Assembly (NCBI GenBank): GCA_031835245.1
Contig: JAVKOQ010000010.1
Location: 186,001-250,000 of the forward strand
Source of the DNA: Balamuthia mandrillaris
Lineage: Eukaryota; Discosea; Longamoebia; Balamuthiidae
DNA length: 64,000 nucleotides
Direction of reading: 5' to 3'
The notes beneath the pieces are model-generated. The model saw only the letters and a list, made by a program, of their open reading frames with translations, ran no database searches and was not told the origin of the DNA. Shown piece after piece: positions 1-11,689 of the stretch. Within the stretch, counting starts at the first letter, position 1. The number at the start of each line of letters is the position of its first letter. The translations under genes were made by a program, and so were the position numbers.

Positions 1-207
1 TTCATCTCCATCCGGCACTAACAGTGCCAGCACTTCTGGCCAAACAACCACGAAAACTGCAACATCGACGACGTCAACAGAAAGAAAGAGCGCACAGGTT
101 GCTGTGCCGGAAAAGCAACGCTTTGCGGTGTTGTTTCCAGAGTGGTTGTTCACGGCTCAGAACCGGGTGTTGCCTGATGCATGGCTAGACCAAACCGTTT
201 TAGGTTA

Positions 208-250
<43 letters not shown>

Positions 251-1522
251 ACGTAGACTCTCTTTTTGACCTCTTGCGTTTTCTTTAAAAAAAAAAAGCT
301 TCCGCAAGATTTAGAGATTCGTTGATGCTGCGGCTAGAACTACAACGACTAGAAGTAGTGCTTGAATCCATCATAGACCGCTCCCTCGCATCTTACCCTG
401 AGGGCAACAGTAGTGGCATAGATGCCAGTGCTCTTCCTCGTCCTCATGCAACTCCACTCACCTATCGAATGTACGAAGTGTGGCAGCAGCTGGACTTTGA
501 CCACATCAACAGCGACATAATCCTCTTCGTCACCTACTGTGGCCACAATGCTGTGCGCTTGCCGTCGATCCAGGAAGACGTGGGCGGGTTGCTTTACCGG
601 CGAGAATCTCTACACGTATGGACAACCTGGCTGCGCAACATGTTCTTCTCGGCGACATCCTCTGGTTCTCTTGCTGAGGGCTACATCTTTGCGCAACAAT
701 GGGAGCGCTACTCTTCCTGCATTTGGCGAGAGCTTATGCGAGTCTGTTCTTCATCCCCGTCATCTTCTTCCTCATCATCATCGTACCAACAGCAGCACCA
801 AGACAACCAGTTGGTTTTGACAGCGTTTCGTTGCTTTTTGGATTGGATGAAAGCAGTATTGCAACGGTATAACGAGGATCGCAGTGGATCAGAGTCGGTG
901 AGAGCCGCAATGATAGTTAGGGAGGCGACAACGACAGCAGCAACAACAGGAAATGATGATCAGAGCTACGACGAGGGATTCTCGGAGCGGCAGTGGTTAT
1001 CATCTTCATCCTCCTCCTTACCCTCCATATGTGACCAGTACAAGAGATAGTAGCGGGAGTGGAAGAGGACCGATGGTAGCCATGAGCGAGCCTTCATCTC
1101 CGCACCACGGTCATTTTTATCCTCCTCCACCTTCTCATTATTTTCCTCCTCCTTCCCAGTCATGGCCGCCTTCATCATCCGTCCCATCACCATCTGCTGA
1201 ACATTATCAACACCAACCACCAAAGCAACCTTCTTTGCCTCCCTCTTCAGAGCGGCATTATCCTCCTCACCCTCATCAACAACATTATCCACCACATCGT
1301 TTACCTCCACCTTCACAACAAGAGGACATATCCTCTCCCTCTTCTGCCTTACATAGCCGACAACCTCCCTCGCGATATCCTCCACAACAACAACCCCTTC
1401 CACCACTGCCACAACAACACTTTTCAACGCCTTCGTCTTCTTCTTATGCTCTTCCTCCACCTCCTCAAAAACGCCAACAACAACAGTCTCGCCCTCTGTC
1501 AAAGACAGCCTCATCTCCTTGA
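1..1522 (+). CDS. Hypothetical protein, 3' part, with Pro/Ser/His-rich tail
   Basis: The 5' end lies outside the window. Exons proposed: <1-203, 299-897 and about 941 (or 950)-1522. The first junction closes in frame after a CT-repeat intron (GTTAGC donor, AAAAG acceptor). The middle exon has a folded-looking region rich in Trp, Tyr and Leu (about 322-750), then Ser and Gln runs. The original frame stops at 1050, but a GTGAGA donor at 898 joined to a CAG acceptor at 940 or 949 switches into a long frame rich in Pro, Ser, His and Gln that ends at 1522. That intron would be only 43 or 52 nt, the shortest in the window, so the last junction is uncertain. No family was recognised. The tail looks disordered and could bind SH3 or WW domains (inference only). 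Confidence 0.5.
212..242. repeat. (CT)n microsatellite in intron
   Basis: A run of about 15 CT units begins a few bases after the 5' splice site at 204 in the first gene, followed by a short CG-alternating stretch. CT is on the sense strand. Confidence 0.9.
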
Positions 1523-1758
1523 TACTAATGACGAAACACACAAACGTCTCTCCCTCACTCTTCTCTGTTGTACTTTTTTTTTTGTTTATTTTCTTTGTGA
1601 ATCAGCTGTATGAAAGTGAACAATTCTTTTTTTTTAAGTGCAGAACTTCAACAAAAAATAAAAATAAGAAAACCATAAACTTCATCCAACCCTGAGACCC
1701 TCTCGTTCGTTTGTTATGTACGACGAGGACGATTGCGCAGCTCTTTCCTATCGTCCAA
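1523..1758. other. Convergent intergenic spacer
   Basis: This 236 bp spacer separates the 3' ends of the first two genes. It is AT-rich with short T and A runs. AATAAA-like words on either strand could serve as polyadenylation signals. Nothing else is visible. Confidence 0.5.
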
Positions 1759-2394
1759 CTACTGCTCTGCGTCCTCCAGGGCATCGCCTTCCTCGATGGC
1801 CTTGACCGTGGCTTCGAGCCCTTGTACCCTTTGCTCCAGCTTACGATTCGATTCCAGGATAGCCATGACCTGATGAGCGTCAAGCGTGATTGTTGTGGCG
1901 CTTTTCCTGCCGGTGGGAAAAGGAGCTTTCCTCTTCTTCTTGGAATGATTCTTGGGAGGAGACCGCAGAATGCCCTTTTCTGGACGCGCCGAAAGAGGGG
2001 GAGGGGAGTGGCGGGCGGCGACCGGAGAGGTTACGTCAAGCTCTTCTCGGGCCCCGTTCTCGGCCTCTGGAAATGGGAGGTCCAGAAAGCGGACAGCCGA
2101 CCTTCTGCCCTTTTTGTGGCGGCGTTTGGCTGTAGAGGATTTTGGTGGGGTCAGAGCTTTACTGGAGGCCTCCGTGGCGGTGACAGAATCCGGCTTGTCG
2201 GTGTCCAGATGGGGAGGAGTGAGGGGCAACAGGTTTAAGCTCTTCCTTTTCTGGCTGCGGCGATGTGATGATGTTTCTTCGGCAGCATCGGCCAGCGAGT
2301 CTCGAACGATTGCGAACTCGTCCTTTATTCTCTCCCGTTTGGGCAAGGTGTCACCATAGCTTTTTCTTCGTTTTGGGGACAACAGCTTCAACAT
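1759..2394 (-). CDS. Small basic protein with C-terminal coiled coil
   Basis: Single-exon gene of 211 codons. The ATG at 2394 is chosen because upstream in-frame codons are non-ATG. The N-terminal half is very basic, with several Lys/Arg clusters that look like nuclear localisation signals, and has SP/TP sites typical of proline-directed kinase targets. The last 45 residues (LDAHQVMAILESNRKLEQR and on) form a clear heptad-type helix of about four turns, probably a dimerisation segment. The product is most likely a nuclear regulatory or chromatin-associated protein, but this rests on composition only. It could also be a fast-evolving lineage-specific protein. Confidence 0.6.
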   Translation of the reverse strand: MLKLLSPKRRKSYGDTLPKRERIKDEFAIVRDSLADAAEETSSHRRSQKRKSLNLLPLTPPHLDTDKPDSVTATEASSKALTPPKSSTAKRRHKKGRRSAVRFLDLPFPEAENGAREELDVTSPVAARHSPPPLSARPEKGILRSPPKNHSKKKRKAPFPTGRKSATTITLDAHQVMAILESNRKLEQRVQGLEATVKAIEEGDALEDAEQ

Positions 2395-2889
2395 TGTTTG
2401 TGTCAAAACGATTGTGTGTTGCTGAAGGGCAAAATATAAAATATTTTAAACCAGAAGGAGCGAGAAGCAGTGGTTTTTTGTTGTTGAGTGAAAGGACGCT
2501 GGCGATAAAAAATAAAATTAAAAAAATGAAAGCAAAAGCAAGAAAGAATGAAGAAACGGAGATATCGGATGGAACGGCAACTCCGCAAGGCAACGGTTAA
2601 ACTTCCCGCCATTTTTCTGTAACGGGCAGTGTCGACAATAATTTATCTCCCTCTCTCCTCTCCTGGTGCATATCCTCTCTCCTCTCCTTGCTCAGGTCCT
2701 CTCTCAAGTCTTCGCTCTTCTCTCTCTCTCTTCTCTCTCTCTCTCTCTCTCTCTTGTTCTCTTTGCTCACTTATGGTCTCTCTTTCCGTCTAACGATGAA
2801 GATTGTCTATTCACAAAACTAATGCACAAAGGAATGAATGAATACAGCCGCAGCAGCAGCAGCAGCAGCAGCAGCAATAACAAGGCCGA
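2395..2889. other. Intergenic spacer with CT and CAG repeats and a TGTCGACA site
   Basis: 495 bp between two minus-strand genes. It holds the TGTCGACA palindrome at 2630-2637, CT-rich sequence around 2640-2765 and a short CAG/AGC run around 2848-2875. The small open frame through the CT and CAG repeats is not credible as a gene. Confidence 0.6.
2630..2637. promoter_or_regulatory. TGTCGACA palindrome
   Basis: Perfect 8-bp palindrome 236 bp upstream of the ATG at 2394, followed by AATAATTT. It is one of a set of GTCGAC-centred sites in the 5' spacers of this window. Confidence 0.4.
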
Positions 2890-5726
2890 CTATACTTCTT
2901 CGGAAGCATACGCATCTGTCCCCTGAATGGAAAGGAACAAGGGCTCGGCAGTTACTATGATTGCCGTTGCTTCTCTTGTTGTCGGCGGACTTTTTGTGTC
3001 CTTTGTTGTTGTTGGTCGAGGGATTTGTTGTTTACCGCTGGCCCACATCCCCCAAACCACCATGCCCGCCGCGTAAAAGCCGGCCGCTATGTAAAACACG
3101 ATTCGCCATCGGCTCACATCGGCCGTCTCCTTTTCGCCCAGGATCAATCCCGTTATCGTTGGAGAGAGGATGCCCGGTACTGTGGCCGCTGAGAGAGAAG
3201 GACGCATGAGTACTAAACAGTACAGAATATAAAAGGAGACAGTCTCCTGGGGAAGCCATGAAGGAGAAAAAACCCAAGAAGAACAACAGGAAGAGAGAAG
3301 TTAGTTACCCGTGTTGGTGATGCCACCCAAAACGCCAGCATAGTTTGGTGCGATGTCCAAGTTATTCACCTACAGAAAAATGAGTTGTTTTGTTTCGCAA
3401 CGAAAGATGAACTAGAAGTTATCTTACACTGGAGCCAGCAGCATTGATACCAATAGCCCCCACTGAAATGGTCATTAACGTCAACACAACAGGGAATGAT
3501 TCGCTGAAGCCACAGGCCACCAACGTTGCAGCTGTATTGTTACCAAAATTGAGTTGGAAGAAATAAGAACGAAGAGAAGTAGTTGCAGAAGAAGAAGCAG
3601 AAAGTAACCTGAGATTGTACTTGCAATCGTAAGGCTGAGTTTTCGAACAGCTGTTACGCTCAGCCACCCGCCTTTGTTGGGATTGATTTTTAGTGTTGTG
3701 TCGTCCAAGAGAATGGAGACTGAAAAGAAGGGAATAGAGGAGCAAAGGGAAACAGAAAATGGAAGAAGAAGAAGAAGAAGAAGAACAAGAACAAGAAGAA
3801 GAACAAGAAGAAGAACAAGAAGAAGAACAAGAAGAAGAAGAAGAAGAAGAAGAACAAGAACAAGAAGAACAAGAACAAGAAGAAGAAGAAGAAGAAGAAG
3901 AACAAGAACAAGAACAAGAACAAGAACAAGAAGAACAAGAAGAAGAACAAGAAGAAGAAGAGGGAAGAGGAAAGAATCACGTTGGAGAATTTTATCTGCA
4001 AGAATTCCAGTGGCCACACTGACAATGGTTTGCGCCATGTTTGGAGCGATTGTCAAGAAACCAGTTGTTCGAACAGAAGTCCCAAGCACGTTCTCGAAAT
4101 AAGTCGGCAGCCACGTCAATAACGTATAAAAAGACTGAATATTTTCTTTAGTCTAATCCCCAAGAAAGAACGAAACTACAAAAAAGAAACGACAAGAACG
4201 AAAAGACGACAAGAAAGAAAAAACTAAGGGTGAAGTACCCAAGCATTTGCGACGGAGGTAAGAAAGCCGGCCCAGTATGCACGACACGTGAAGATGTCTT
4301 TCCAAGGGACATCCATCAAGCTCATGCTCTTCTCACGTGGAGGAAGCTCTGCACTAAGATACTCTCGTTCCTAAGAGGATCAAGAAAAAAACAACATAAA
4401 TGGACAGGAACGACAGAAGGAGAGATAGAAAACAGAGTGAGGGAACCTCAATCGAAATAGTGGGGTGTAATGTGGGCGTGCTGGAAATAAAATAAAGCCA
4501 CGCAGGGACCCATAACAGTCCAATACCTCCAAAGAGATAAAAGATGGAAGGCCAACCGCCTAAAAAATCTGTATCTGCCAACAAGCCACCGCCTCCAATC
4601 GCCAAGCAAGTTCCTTTGGCGCAGAACAGACATCAACGAAGAGTCAACAGAAATTATGACACAACTTGCAAAGGGCGAAGAACAAAAAGCTTGTTGCATA
4701 AGCATAGAAGCAGGATAACAAGAAAAGATAACATAACATAAGGCAGAAGAAATAAAGGAAAAAGAAAGGCAGACAGAGAACAGAAACAAACCAATAGGGA
4801 CTCCAGCATAAGTCATGGAAGTCATGATGGCTCGTTCTTTTGGCGGAGCCCAAACTCCAAAGATGGCTTGGAGAGAGGGAAACGTTATGCCCTGAGCAAA
4901 CCCGGCCAACACTCGCATGACTACCAACAAGTACCACGACAGTCGCGCCGCTTCGGGAGTGAGTATGGTTATAGTTGCAGTGGCGAACAAACCAAAGGCA
5001 AGAACATGTTTTGCTCCAAAGCGAGAAGCTAGATAACCTCCTGGAAACTTTTTTTTAAAAAAAATATTGTTGTTAGTGGAACGGCAAGAGAAACTCTCCC
5101 AGGGAGAACGGAAGAAACGAAAAGGAAGAAGGAGAACAACAAGACGAAACGAATAACTACGAAGAACAGAAGAAAATGAAGAAGAACAAGAAGAAGGACA
5201 GGACGAAGAAGAAGGAGGAGAAGAACAAGAACAAAAACAAGAAGAACAAGAAGAAGAACAAGAAGAACAAGGACAAGGACAAGAACAAGAACAACCCCAA
5301 CTACCACCACATGGTAATTACCTGCGTGAGGATGTATCCCGCAAAAAAGGAGGACAGGATGATGCCCTTCTGCGAGGACTTCCATTCAAACTCCTCGCTC
5401 ATGGGCAAAATGGCAACGCTCAACAACGTTCGGATCGCTTGGGTCGTTTTTTCATTTGAAAGTGAGGAAGAGCGGAAAATAAAAATACAAAAAAAAAACA
5501 TACCATAAGCATTCAGGCAAGCAAAGAAACCCAAAGAGACCAGAATGTAGCGCCGTGGGAAGTAGAAACAACAGCGTGAAGCAGGAGAAGCGACAGAGGA
5601 GGAGGATACAGGCTTGAGCAAAGGGAGCTGCTCCTCGTAGGCAGAGAGGCTGGAGGGCTCCTCCCCCTCCGAGAGGCCATTGAGGGAGTGCATGGAGTGA
5701 GCGAGCACGCGTCGTCGGTCCGTCAT
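2890..5726 (-). CDS. MFS transporter, SLC17 (vesicular/phosphate anion) family
   Basis: Ten exons in transcript order: 5726-5504, 5437-5322, 5047-4792, 4613-4447, 4370-4239, 4134-3981, 3671-3609, 3531-3428, 3369-3309, 3179-2890. Together they encode 521 residues. All junctions close in frame and rebuild family signatures: LSVAILPMSEEF after TM1, a PGG turn before LASRFGAK between TM2 and TM3, WLPTYF in TM7, and NNLDIAPNYAGVLGGITN in TM10-11. The protein should have 12 TM helices with a short acidic N-tail. SLC17 members move organic anions, phosphate, sialic acid or glutamate using proton or sodium gradients; the substrate cannot be read here. Introns 2 and 6 contain long TTC/TTG repeats on the sense strand. 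Confidence 0.88.
3759..3962. repeat. GAA/CAA trinucleotide repeat in intron
   Basis: About 200 bp of interspersed GAA and CAA units on the plus strand (TTC/TTG on the sense strand), inside intron 6 of the SLC17 gene. Several frames are open through it but encode only Glu/Gln, Arg/Thr or Leu/Val runs, so they are artefacts. Confidence 0.9.
5160..5295. repeat. AAG/AAC trinucleotide repeat in intron
   Basis: Imperfect AAG/AAC array in intron 2 of the SLC17 gene; the sense strand carries CTT/GTT. Confidence 0.85.
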
Positions 5727-6550
5727 GATATTTTTTTTAAAATTTGGTTAAAACCTTTGGAGTTTTACATACAAAAAAAAAAAAAAAAAAAAAAACAGGA
5801 TAACAAGGAACAGAGAGATGGAAAATAGAATGGGAATGAGGGGAATGAAAGGAAGAAGAAGAAGAGGGAAACGTTGAATGCTTTTTTCTTTCTTTGTTGA
5901 AATGGTTTTAAGGTGGATTTTAAGGCGTTTCACCATATTTGGGAATAGCATAATTAATTACTCTTTGATTCTTCACCAATCAGAAAATTTTGCGATCTCC
6001 TTTGGAATCAAACGACCAATGGGGTGGGGAGCGGCCTGCTGCTGTCACCTGGGCAGCAAGTAGTGAGACTATTGAGGTGGGAACAACACACACAACCCTC
6101 TCCATCCATCTCGTTCCTTGTTGGCGTTTTTTTTTTTTGCAGAGCTATCGCACTACATCAACGCTTGCTTTGAGGTGTTTCCAACAATGGTAGAAGGTAG
6201 AAAGGATGGCGGAAGTATGCACACATTCACCAAAAAAAACACACACACAAATCGCCTACTTCCATACGTGCATTGATGACAACCAAACCACGAACGCCAT
6301 GAAACTGCTCTAAGAATAATGAAAACTGTTTCAGACGTTTTTTCTTTGTGTGGACCGAATTAATTTTTGTCGACAAATATCACTCAATCTACTGGGTGAT
6401 AGATCACCCAACCAAAAATCAAAAACGGCGAGGATGACATCACCCGATATGTTCAAGTTTCCGATCCAAAAAATTAAATTTTTTTGAATGAAAATTTTTT
6501 GTTTAAAAAAAAAAAGAAAACAAAAATAAAAATAAAAAAGAAAAGAAAAA
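5727..6550. other. Divergent promoter region
   Basis: 824 bp between the SLC17 gene (-) and the AMPK beta gene (+). It contains a poly(A) run at 5773-5795 and TTGTCGACAA at 6367-6376. A T-run followed by GCAG near 6130-6141 could be the acceptor of a 5'-UTR intron for the plus-strand gene. No convincing coding exon was found. Confidence 0.5.
6367..6376. promoter_or_regulatory. TTGTCGACAA palindrome
   Basis: Ten-base perfect palindrome in AT-rich DNA, 175 bp upstream of the AMPK beta ATG. It shares the TGTCGACA core with other spacers. Confidence 0.4.
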
Positions 6551-6900
6551 ATGGGTATGGGCACCTCTCGGACTCGCCGTGGAGGGGGTGCCTCCCTTGC
6601 GGACGGAGCGGAAACGCCTCCCATCACACCAGAAACCGCTCGACGCCAGGGAGGCACGGGCACCAACCGCGGCCAACGCAGCGCCACCTCCTCCTCCCCT
6701 CCTCTCAACAAACGTGGCGGCGGCGGCGGCGGCGGCGCTGCTCCATCTCCATCCACACACTCCTCCTCTGCTTCTTCTTATGCTGGTGGCGGTCGACATG
6801 GAAAGACGCGAATAGGACGGTCTCAACCGACGGACATTGCGGCGGGCGGCAACTCCATCATCATGCCGTTCTCCCCTAGCTCTGGCATCAACATGGCAGG

Positions 6901-6944
<44 letters not shown>

Positions 6945-8381
6945 TTTTTTTTCGAATGATTATTTTTTTATTCCTTCAAAGAAAAACTGTCATTTGAAGC
7001 TCTCTCCTCTGCTTTCCATCTGTTCTCCTCGTATTCGCTCTCTTGTTGCCTTGATCTTTCCAAAAAAATTATTCTTGCTGTTTTGCTCTCCCTTTTGCTA
7101 TCGTGTTTGTCGTGTTCTCTGTTCTCTGTTTCATCGCTGGCTGTTGTTCTTCATATGCTCGCCTCGCTATTATCCAAGTTTCACGCGTTCACCTCTCCTC
7201 CGCCACCGCCACTTTCCCCGCCTTCCCTTCCTCTGCCTCCGCTCTCCTCTCCTTCTCCTCTGTCCCTTTTTTCCTCTCTTCTATTTCCTCCTGCCCCTTC
7301 GTCTCTTTCACCAAAACACCAAGCACAACTCTCTCTTGCTCTTTCTGCTTCTCCTCCTCCTTCTCCTCCTGCTGCTATTCTAACTGGAAAGCCTCACCCA
7401 GTCTCTCCCTCCAAACGAGTGCCAACGGGCACTGAACGGATACCCACCGTCATCACTTGGGCTAGTGGCGGCAAGCAGGTCGCTGTCACCGGCACTTGGA
7501 ATAATTGGAAAGGTTTGTTTTTTGCTTTGTTGTCTCTCTCGCTCTTGTTTCCCTTTGCTCTGTTCCCCTCTTTTCGGCTTCTGTTCTCTGCTCCGTCATA
7601 ACTCTACTTTGAGCCACCTCTTCTCCTCTAGCTCTCCTCTCAAATGTAGCATCACTATGCTCTCTTCTTTCTCTAATTGTTTTTTTTTCTCAACGACCAC
7701 AAAAACAAATATAAACAGAGGCTATCCCGCTAAACAAAAGCGAACATGACTTCGCAACAATCCTGGAGTTGCCTCCCGGCGTCCACCAATACAAATTCTT
7801 GGTAGACGGTAAATGGAAGCACGCTCCCGACCAACCCGTCGCCGTTGACACGAGAGGCAACCTGACCAACTGCATGGAGGTCAAAGAGTTTCGGTTGGAA
7901 CCCATTTTTCTGGGCAAGGGTTCCCCACCTGGCTCTTACTCTACTGCCATTCCTCCGGAGATACTTACTCCTCGACCAGTAAAAGAGGGAGAAGGGGAGG
8001 ATGATGAGGATGATGAAGAAGAAACTAAAAAGAAGAAAGAGAGAGAAGAGAACGGACGGAGCAATAATTTGCGGACGGTGGAAGAGGATGAGGAGTTTCA
8101 GTTGTTGGGAATGGCGTTGTCAGCATGGTCGGACATCGAAATGGGAGAAAACTTTCCTTACTCTACAGACAAGGAAGACGAGAATGAGGAAGATGGGGAG
8201 AGAAACCGAAACAGAAAAGAAAAAGACAGCGAAAATGAAACGAGCGAAGAGGAGGAAGGAGATGAAGAGGACAACGAACGGGAGGGACGAAGGAAGAAGG
8301 GGGCGAACACCAAAAACACACCTCCCACTTATCCGATTTTGAAAGAGCCTCCCACCTTACCTCCACATTTGCTCAAGTATG

Positions 8382-8433
<52 letters not shown>

Positions 8434-8841
8434 TCCATGTTCTTCTGAGATACTGCCAACCTACTCTTTCTGCACTCTTCATCATTTTTTATTTTTCTTT
8501 CAATTTTTTTTCTCACTTTGCTAACACCAATACACAAATGAAGAGCGGTGCTGAACCATCAAATGGAAGAAGATCCGACGGTGCTTCCATTGCCTCATCA
8601 CGTCATGCTGAACCATCTCTACTTCAAGGAATACGACTCGGAGGATGAGGACATGGATGATGCTTGCGTGGTCGGCACCACCTATCGCTACCGCCAAAAG
8701 TTTGTGACGACGGTTTTCTACCGACCTGCCACCCTGAGGCCACGTGCCGCAAAGAATTCACCACCTACACCAGCAGCCACTAAAGAAGGCGAGCCCACCG
8801 CGACGAACGCAACACAACAACAATCCGTTCAAGCGGTGTAA
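6551..8841 (+). CDS. AMP-activated protein kinase (SNF1) beta subunit
   Basis: Four exons (6551-6899, 7402-7512, 7719-8376, 8544-8841) encode 471 residues. The N-terminus MGMGTS fits an N-myristoylation site. A disordered Gly/Ser region follows, then a CBM48 glycogen-binding domain (about residues 130-210) with the hallmark TWNNWK, HQYKFLVDGKW and a TN pair near its end. A long Glu/Asp/Lys-rich insert (about 230-360) precedes the C-terminal ASC domain, which has PPTLPPHLL, HHVMLNHLY and YRYRQKFVTTVFYRP and binds the alpha and gamma subunits. The protein is the scaffold and glycogen sensor of the AMPK heterotrimer. The acidic insert makes it longer than the roughly 270 residues of animal forms. 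Introns 1 and 3 start with CT repeats. Confidence 0.93.
6906..6942. repeat. (CT)n in intron 1 of AMPK beta gene
   Basis: Pure CT run beginning six bases after the donor GT at 6900; CT is on the sense strand. Confidence 0.9.
8383..8430. repeat. (CT)n in intron 3 of AMPK beta gene
   Basis: CT run immediately after the donor at 8377, sense-strand pyrimidine. Confidence 0.9.
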
Positions 8842-8973
8842 AAAGCAAACCCGAAACGACGTTTTGACCTTTTTTTGGAAATTTTAATTTAATTTATCAA
8901 ACACACGTAACGTTTTACCATTCTTTGCATAAACACACGTCACTTCGGTAAATGGACTGTCCACATAAAGTTT

Positions 8974-8981
8974 TGTCGACA
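8974..8981. promoter_or_regulatory. TGTCGACA palindrome
   Basis: Lies 39 bp upstream of the ATG at 9013 and is followed by TAAAT. This is the closest such site to a start codon in the window. Confidence 0.4.
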
Positions 8982-9012
8982 TAAATCGTTGCACAAAAAA
9001 AAAATAGAAAAG

Positions 9013-11169
9013 ATGGAAGAAGAGACGGAGGTAACGCTGCAGCATTCCTCGCTAACGCCAGGCATGAAGGACTATGCCATTGCGTTGTTGCCCTCCCTCA
9101 CGATGGTTTGCTTCGTGGTGCATGGGCTGTGGCGACTGTGGCTTCGAAGAAGAAGACAAAAAGCAGCTGGTGGTGGCCCCAGCATCTCCACGAGGGAGTG
9201 GCTTTGGATCAGCTTTTTGGCCTTGTGGGTGTGTTACTGGCTGTCCTACCTGCTATGGCATGGCTTTTGGGCTTGTCAAGGTTTTTTCTTCTCCACCCTT
9301 TTTTTTTTTCTGTTTCTATTCATTTTGTATTTTTTTAAAATTTTATTTTTTTGTTTATTTTATTTTATTTTATTTTATTTTATTTTATTTTTAGTTTTTT
9401 TATTTCTGTTTTTAGTTTATTTTTTTATTTTGTAACATTTTTGTACAATAATATTTGTGACAGAGAGGGCAGAACAAATAAAAGCAGGAGTGGCAGGGGC
9501 AGCATTCAAGAAGCTGAAGCCATTACCAGCCAAAGGAGAGTATGCCTTTTGGCCGGAACGGCTGTGGTTCTCTGATACCGGGCGACCTGTTGTACCGTAT
9601 TCTCCTCATCATGCCATCTTGTTCTTGTTCTTGTTCTTGTTCTTGTTCTTGTTCTTGTTCTTGTTCTTGTTCTTGTTCTTGTTCTTCTTCTTCTTCTTCT
9701 TCTTCTTCTTGTTCTTCTTCTTGTTCTTCTTCTTCTTCTTCTTCTTCTTCTTCTTCTTCATGTTAATCTCTTCTTCTTTTGTGATAGGACTATACGGACT
9801 TTCAATGGCGTAAATGGCGGTCCCACTTGTCCATCATCATTTTGGGAGGCACTCTCATGGTCCTTGTTTCTCGGTTTCTTCAATGGGCCTTCCAGGTTTC
9901 TCCACATTTCCTTGTTATTATTTCTCTTCGCTTTGCTTGTCCATTTTTTCGCGCTTAAAACTGAGCAATTGTTGTGTGTTGCAGGAATCAACAACAATTC
10001 AACCCGCCATCAACGCAAAACGATCCATCACCACAAAGATGACTACATTCGGCCTCTCGCTTCGTCTCTTGTTCTACTCCATTGTTGGCATCGGGCTCAT
10101 AGGTTACCTCCATGGAATGGGTGGTTTATTTCGGTTGAGCGTTATAGTGGCCGTGAACTATGCTATAGCTAAATGGGGAGGAGCCTCGCTATGGAATCCT
10201 GTGCTGACATGGAGTTGGAATGTGATTGTTTTGGTCTCATGCGACTATTATGATGGCTATCGTTTGGCGCCTTTGTTGGGACCTTCTTTTGCTTGGCTGG
10301 TTGGCTTCTTCTTCCTCCTCATCATCATCTCCTGTCTTTCTTTGTCACTCAAAAAAACAAAACAAAAGGATAAGGATACAGGAGTAATACGATGGGCCAT
10401 TTACTTCAACATGGCAATGACTCGTTTGATTTCCTTCAATTTAGATTACTATTGGATGTTGCGACGTAAGCCATGCGTTACACCAAAGGTTTTATTTCTC
10501 TGTTTGGTCATCCTTTCTTTTTTGTTTCATTCTCTTAAAAACACTCTGTAGAAATCGGATCTTGCTATCAGAGAAGTAACACATTGTCCTGCTGAGAGTT
10601 ATAACCCGCTATCGTATTGGGCTTACTTTTCCTATGCACCACTCTATCTAGCTGGGCCTGTACTCTCCTTCAATGCTTGGTATTCTCAGGTTCGTGCTTC
10701 ATTCATTTTCTCCTTCTCCATTCTTCATTCTTCACCCTGCTTCGCATACTAACAAAAATACACGGGAAAAAAGATTGTACAACCACAAACTACTTATTCT
10801 TTAAAACAAATATCGAGTTTAGCCATACGAACAGCGATTGAGACTCTCGCTTTGTCGATATGTACAGGCTACTTCTATTATTGGTACATCAACGATACTT
10901 TGCAAGTGTGGAGTCAGCAGCTGAGGCCGTGGGAGCTGGTGGCTACCGCTGTTTGTGTGCTGGTCTACATGTATGTCAAATTTTTGGTCATTTGGAGGAC
11001 GACTCGATGTTGGGCTCTATTCGATGGTTTGTTTTGTTTCTCTTGTTTGTTCTCTGTTCATGTATTCAACGACAAAGTATCAGGAGTGGATACTGTTGAT
11101 AATATGGTCACTTGTGTATATAACAACTGTAGCATTGCTGGCTTTTGGAAGTAACACCATCTCTCTCTC

Positions 11170-11206
<37 letters not shown>

Positions 11207-11642
11207 ACCTGATTTGGTAATCCTGTTACAAAATAGGCACTGGCACGCAAGCTTACACGCTTGGATCATTCGGTTAGTTCTACTTCTTCTCTGTCTGTTA
11301 TCTTTCTCCTCTCCCTTGTTTCTTCTCACTCTGCTCCCTACATGTCGCTTATTGTCCCACATAGATACATGTACATACCACTAGGAGGACGGAAAACGCA
11401 GCTGTATTCAATGTGGCTCATCTTTTTCTTTATTGGCATTTGGCATGACCTTATGTTAGTACTTCCCGTCAATCTCCGTACTAAATATGACTTTCATCAT
11501 TACTAACGCGGGTTCTCTCTGGCATTTCTACAAAGGTGGCGTTGGATGGCATGGGCTCTGTTCAATTGCTTATTCTTCTCTGTAGAAGCAGCTACTGCAT
11601 TATTACTTGATTCTCCGCAGGTTTAACTTTCTTTCGTTTTCT

Positions 11643-11689
<47 letters not shown>

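Noticed and set aside
3674-4102. Frames encoding Arg/Thr or Glu/Gln runs
   Set aside because: They are translations of the intronic GAA/CAA repeat and have no other content.
9611-9761. CRISPR-like or coding tandem array
   Set aside because: Units are 3-6 bp with no unique spacers; it is a simple repeat within an intron.
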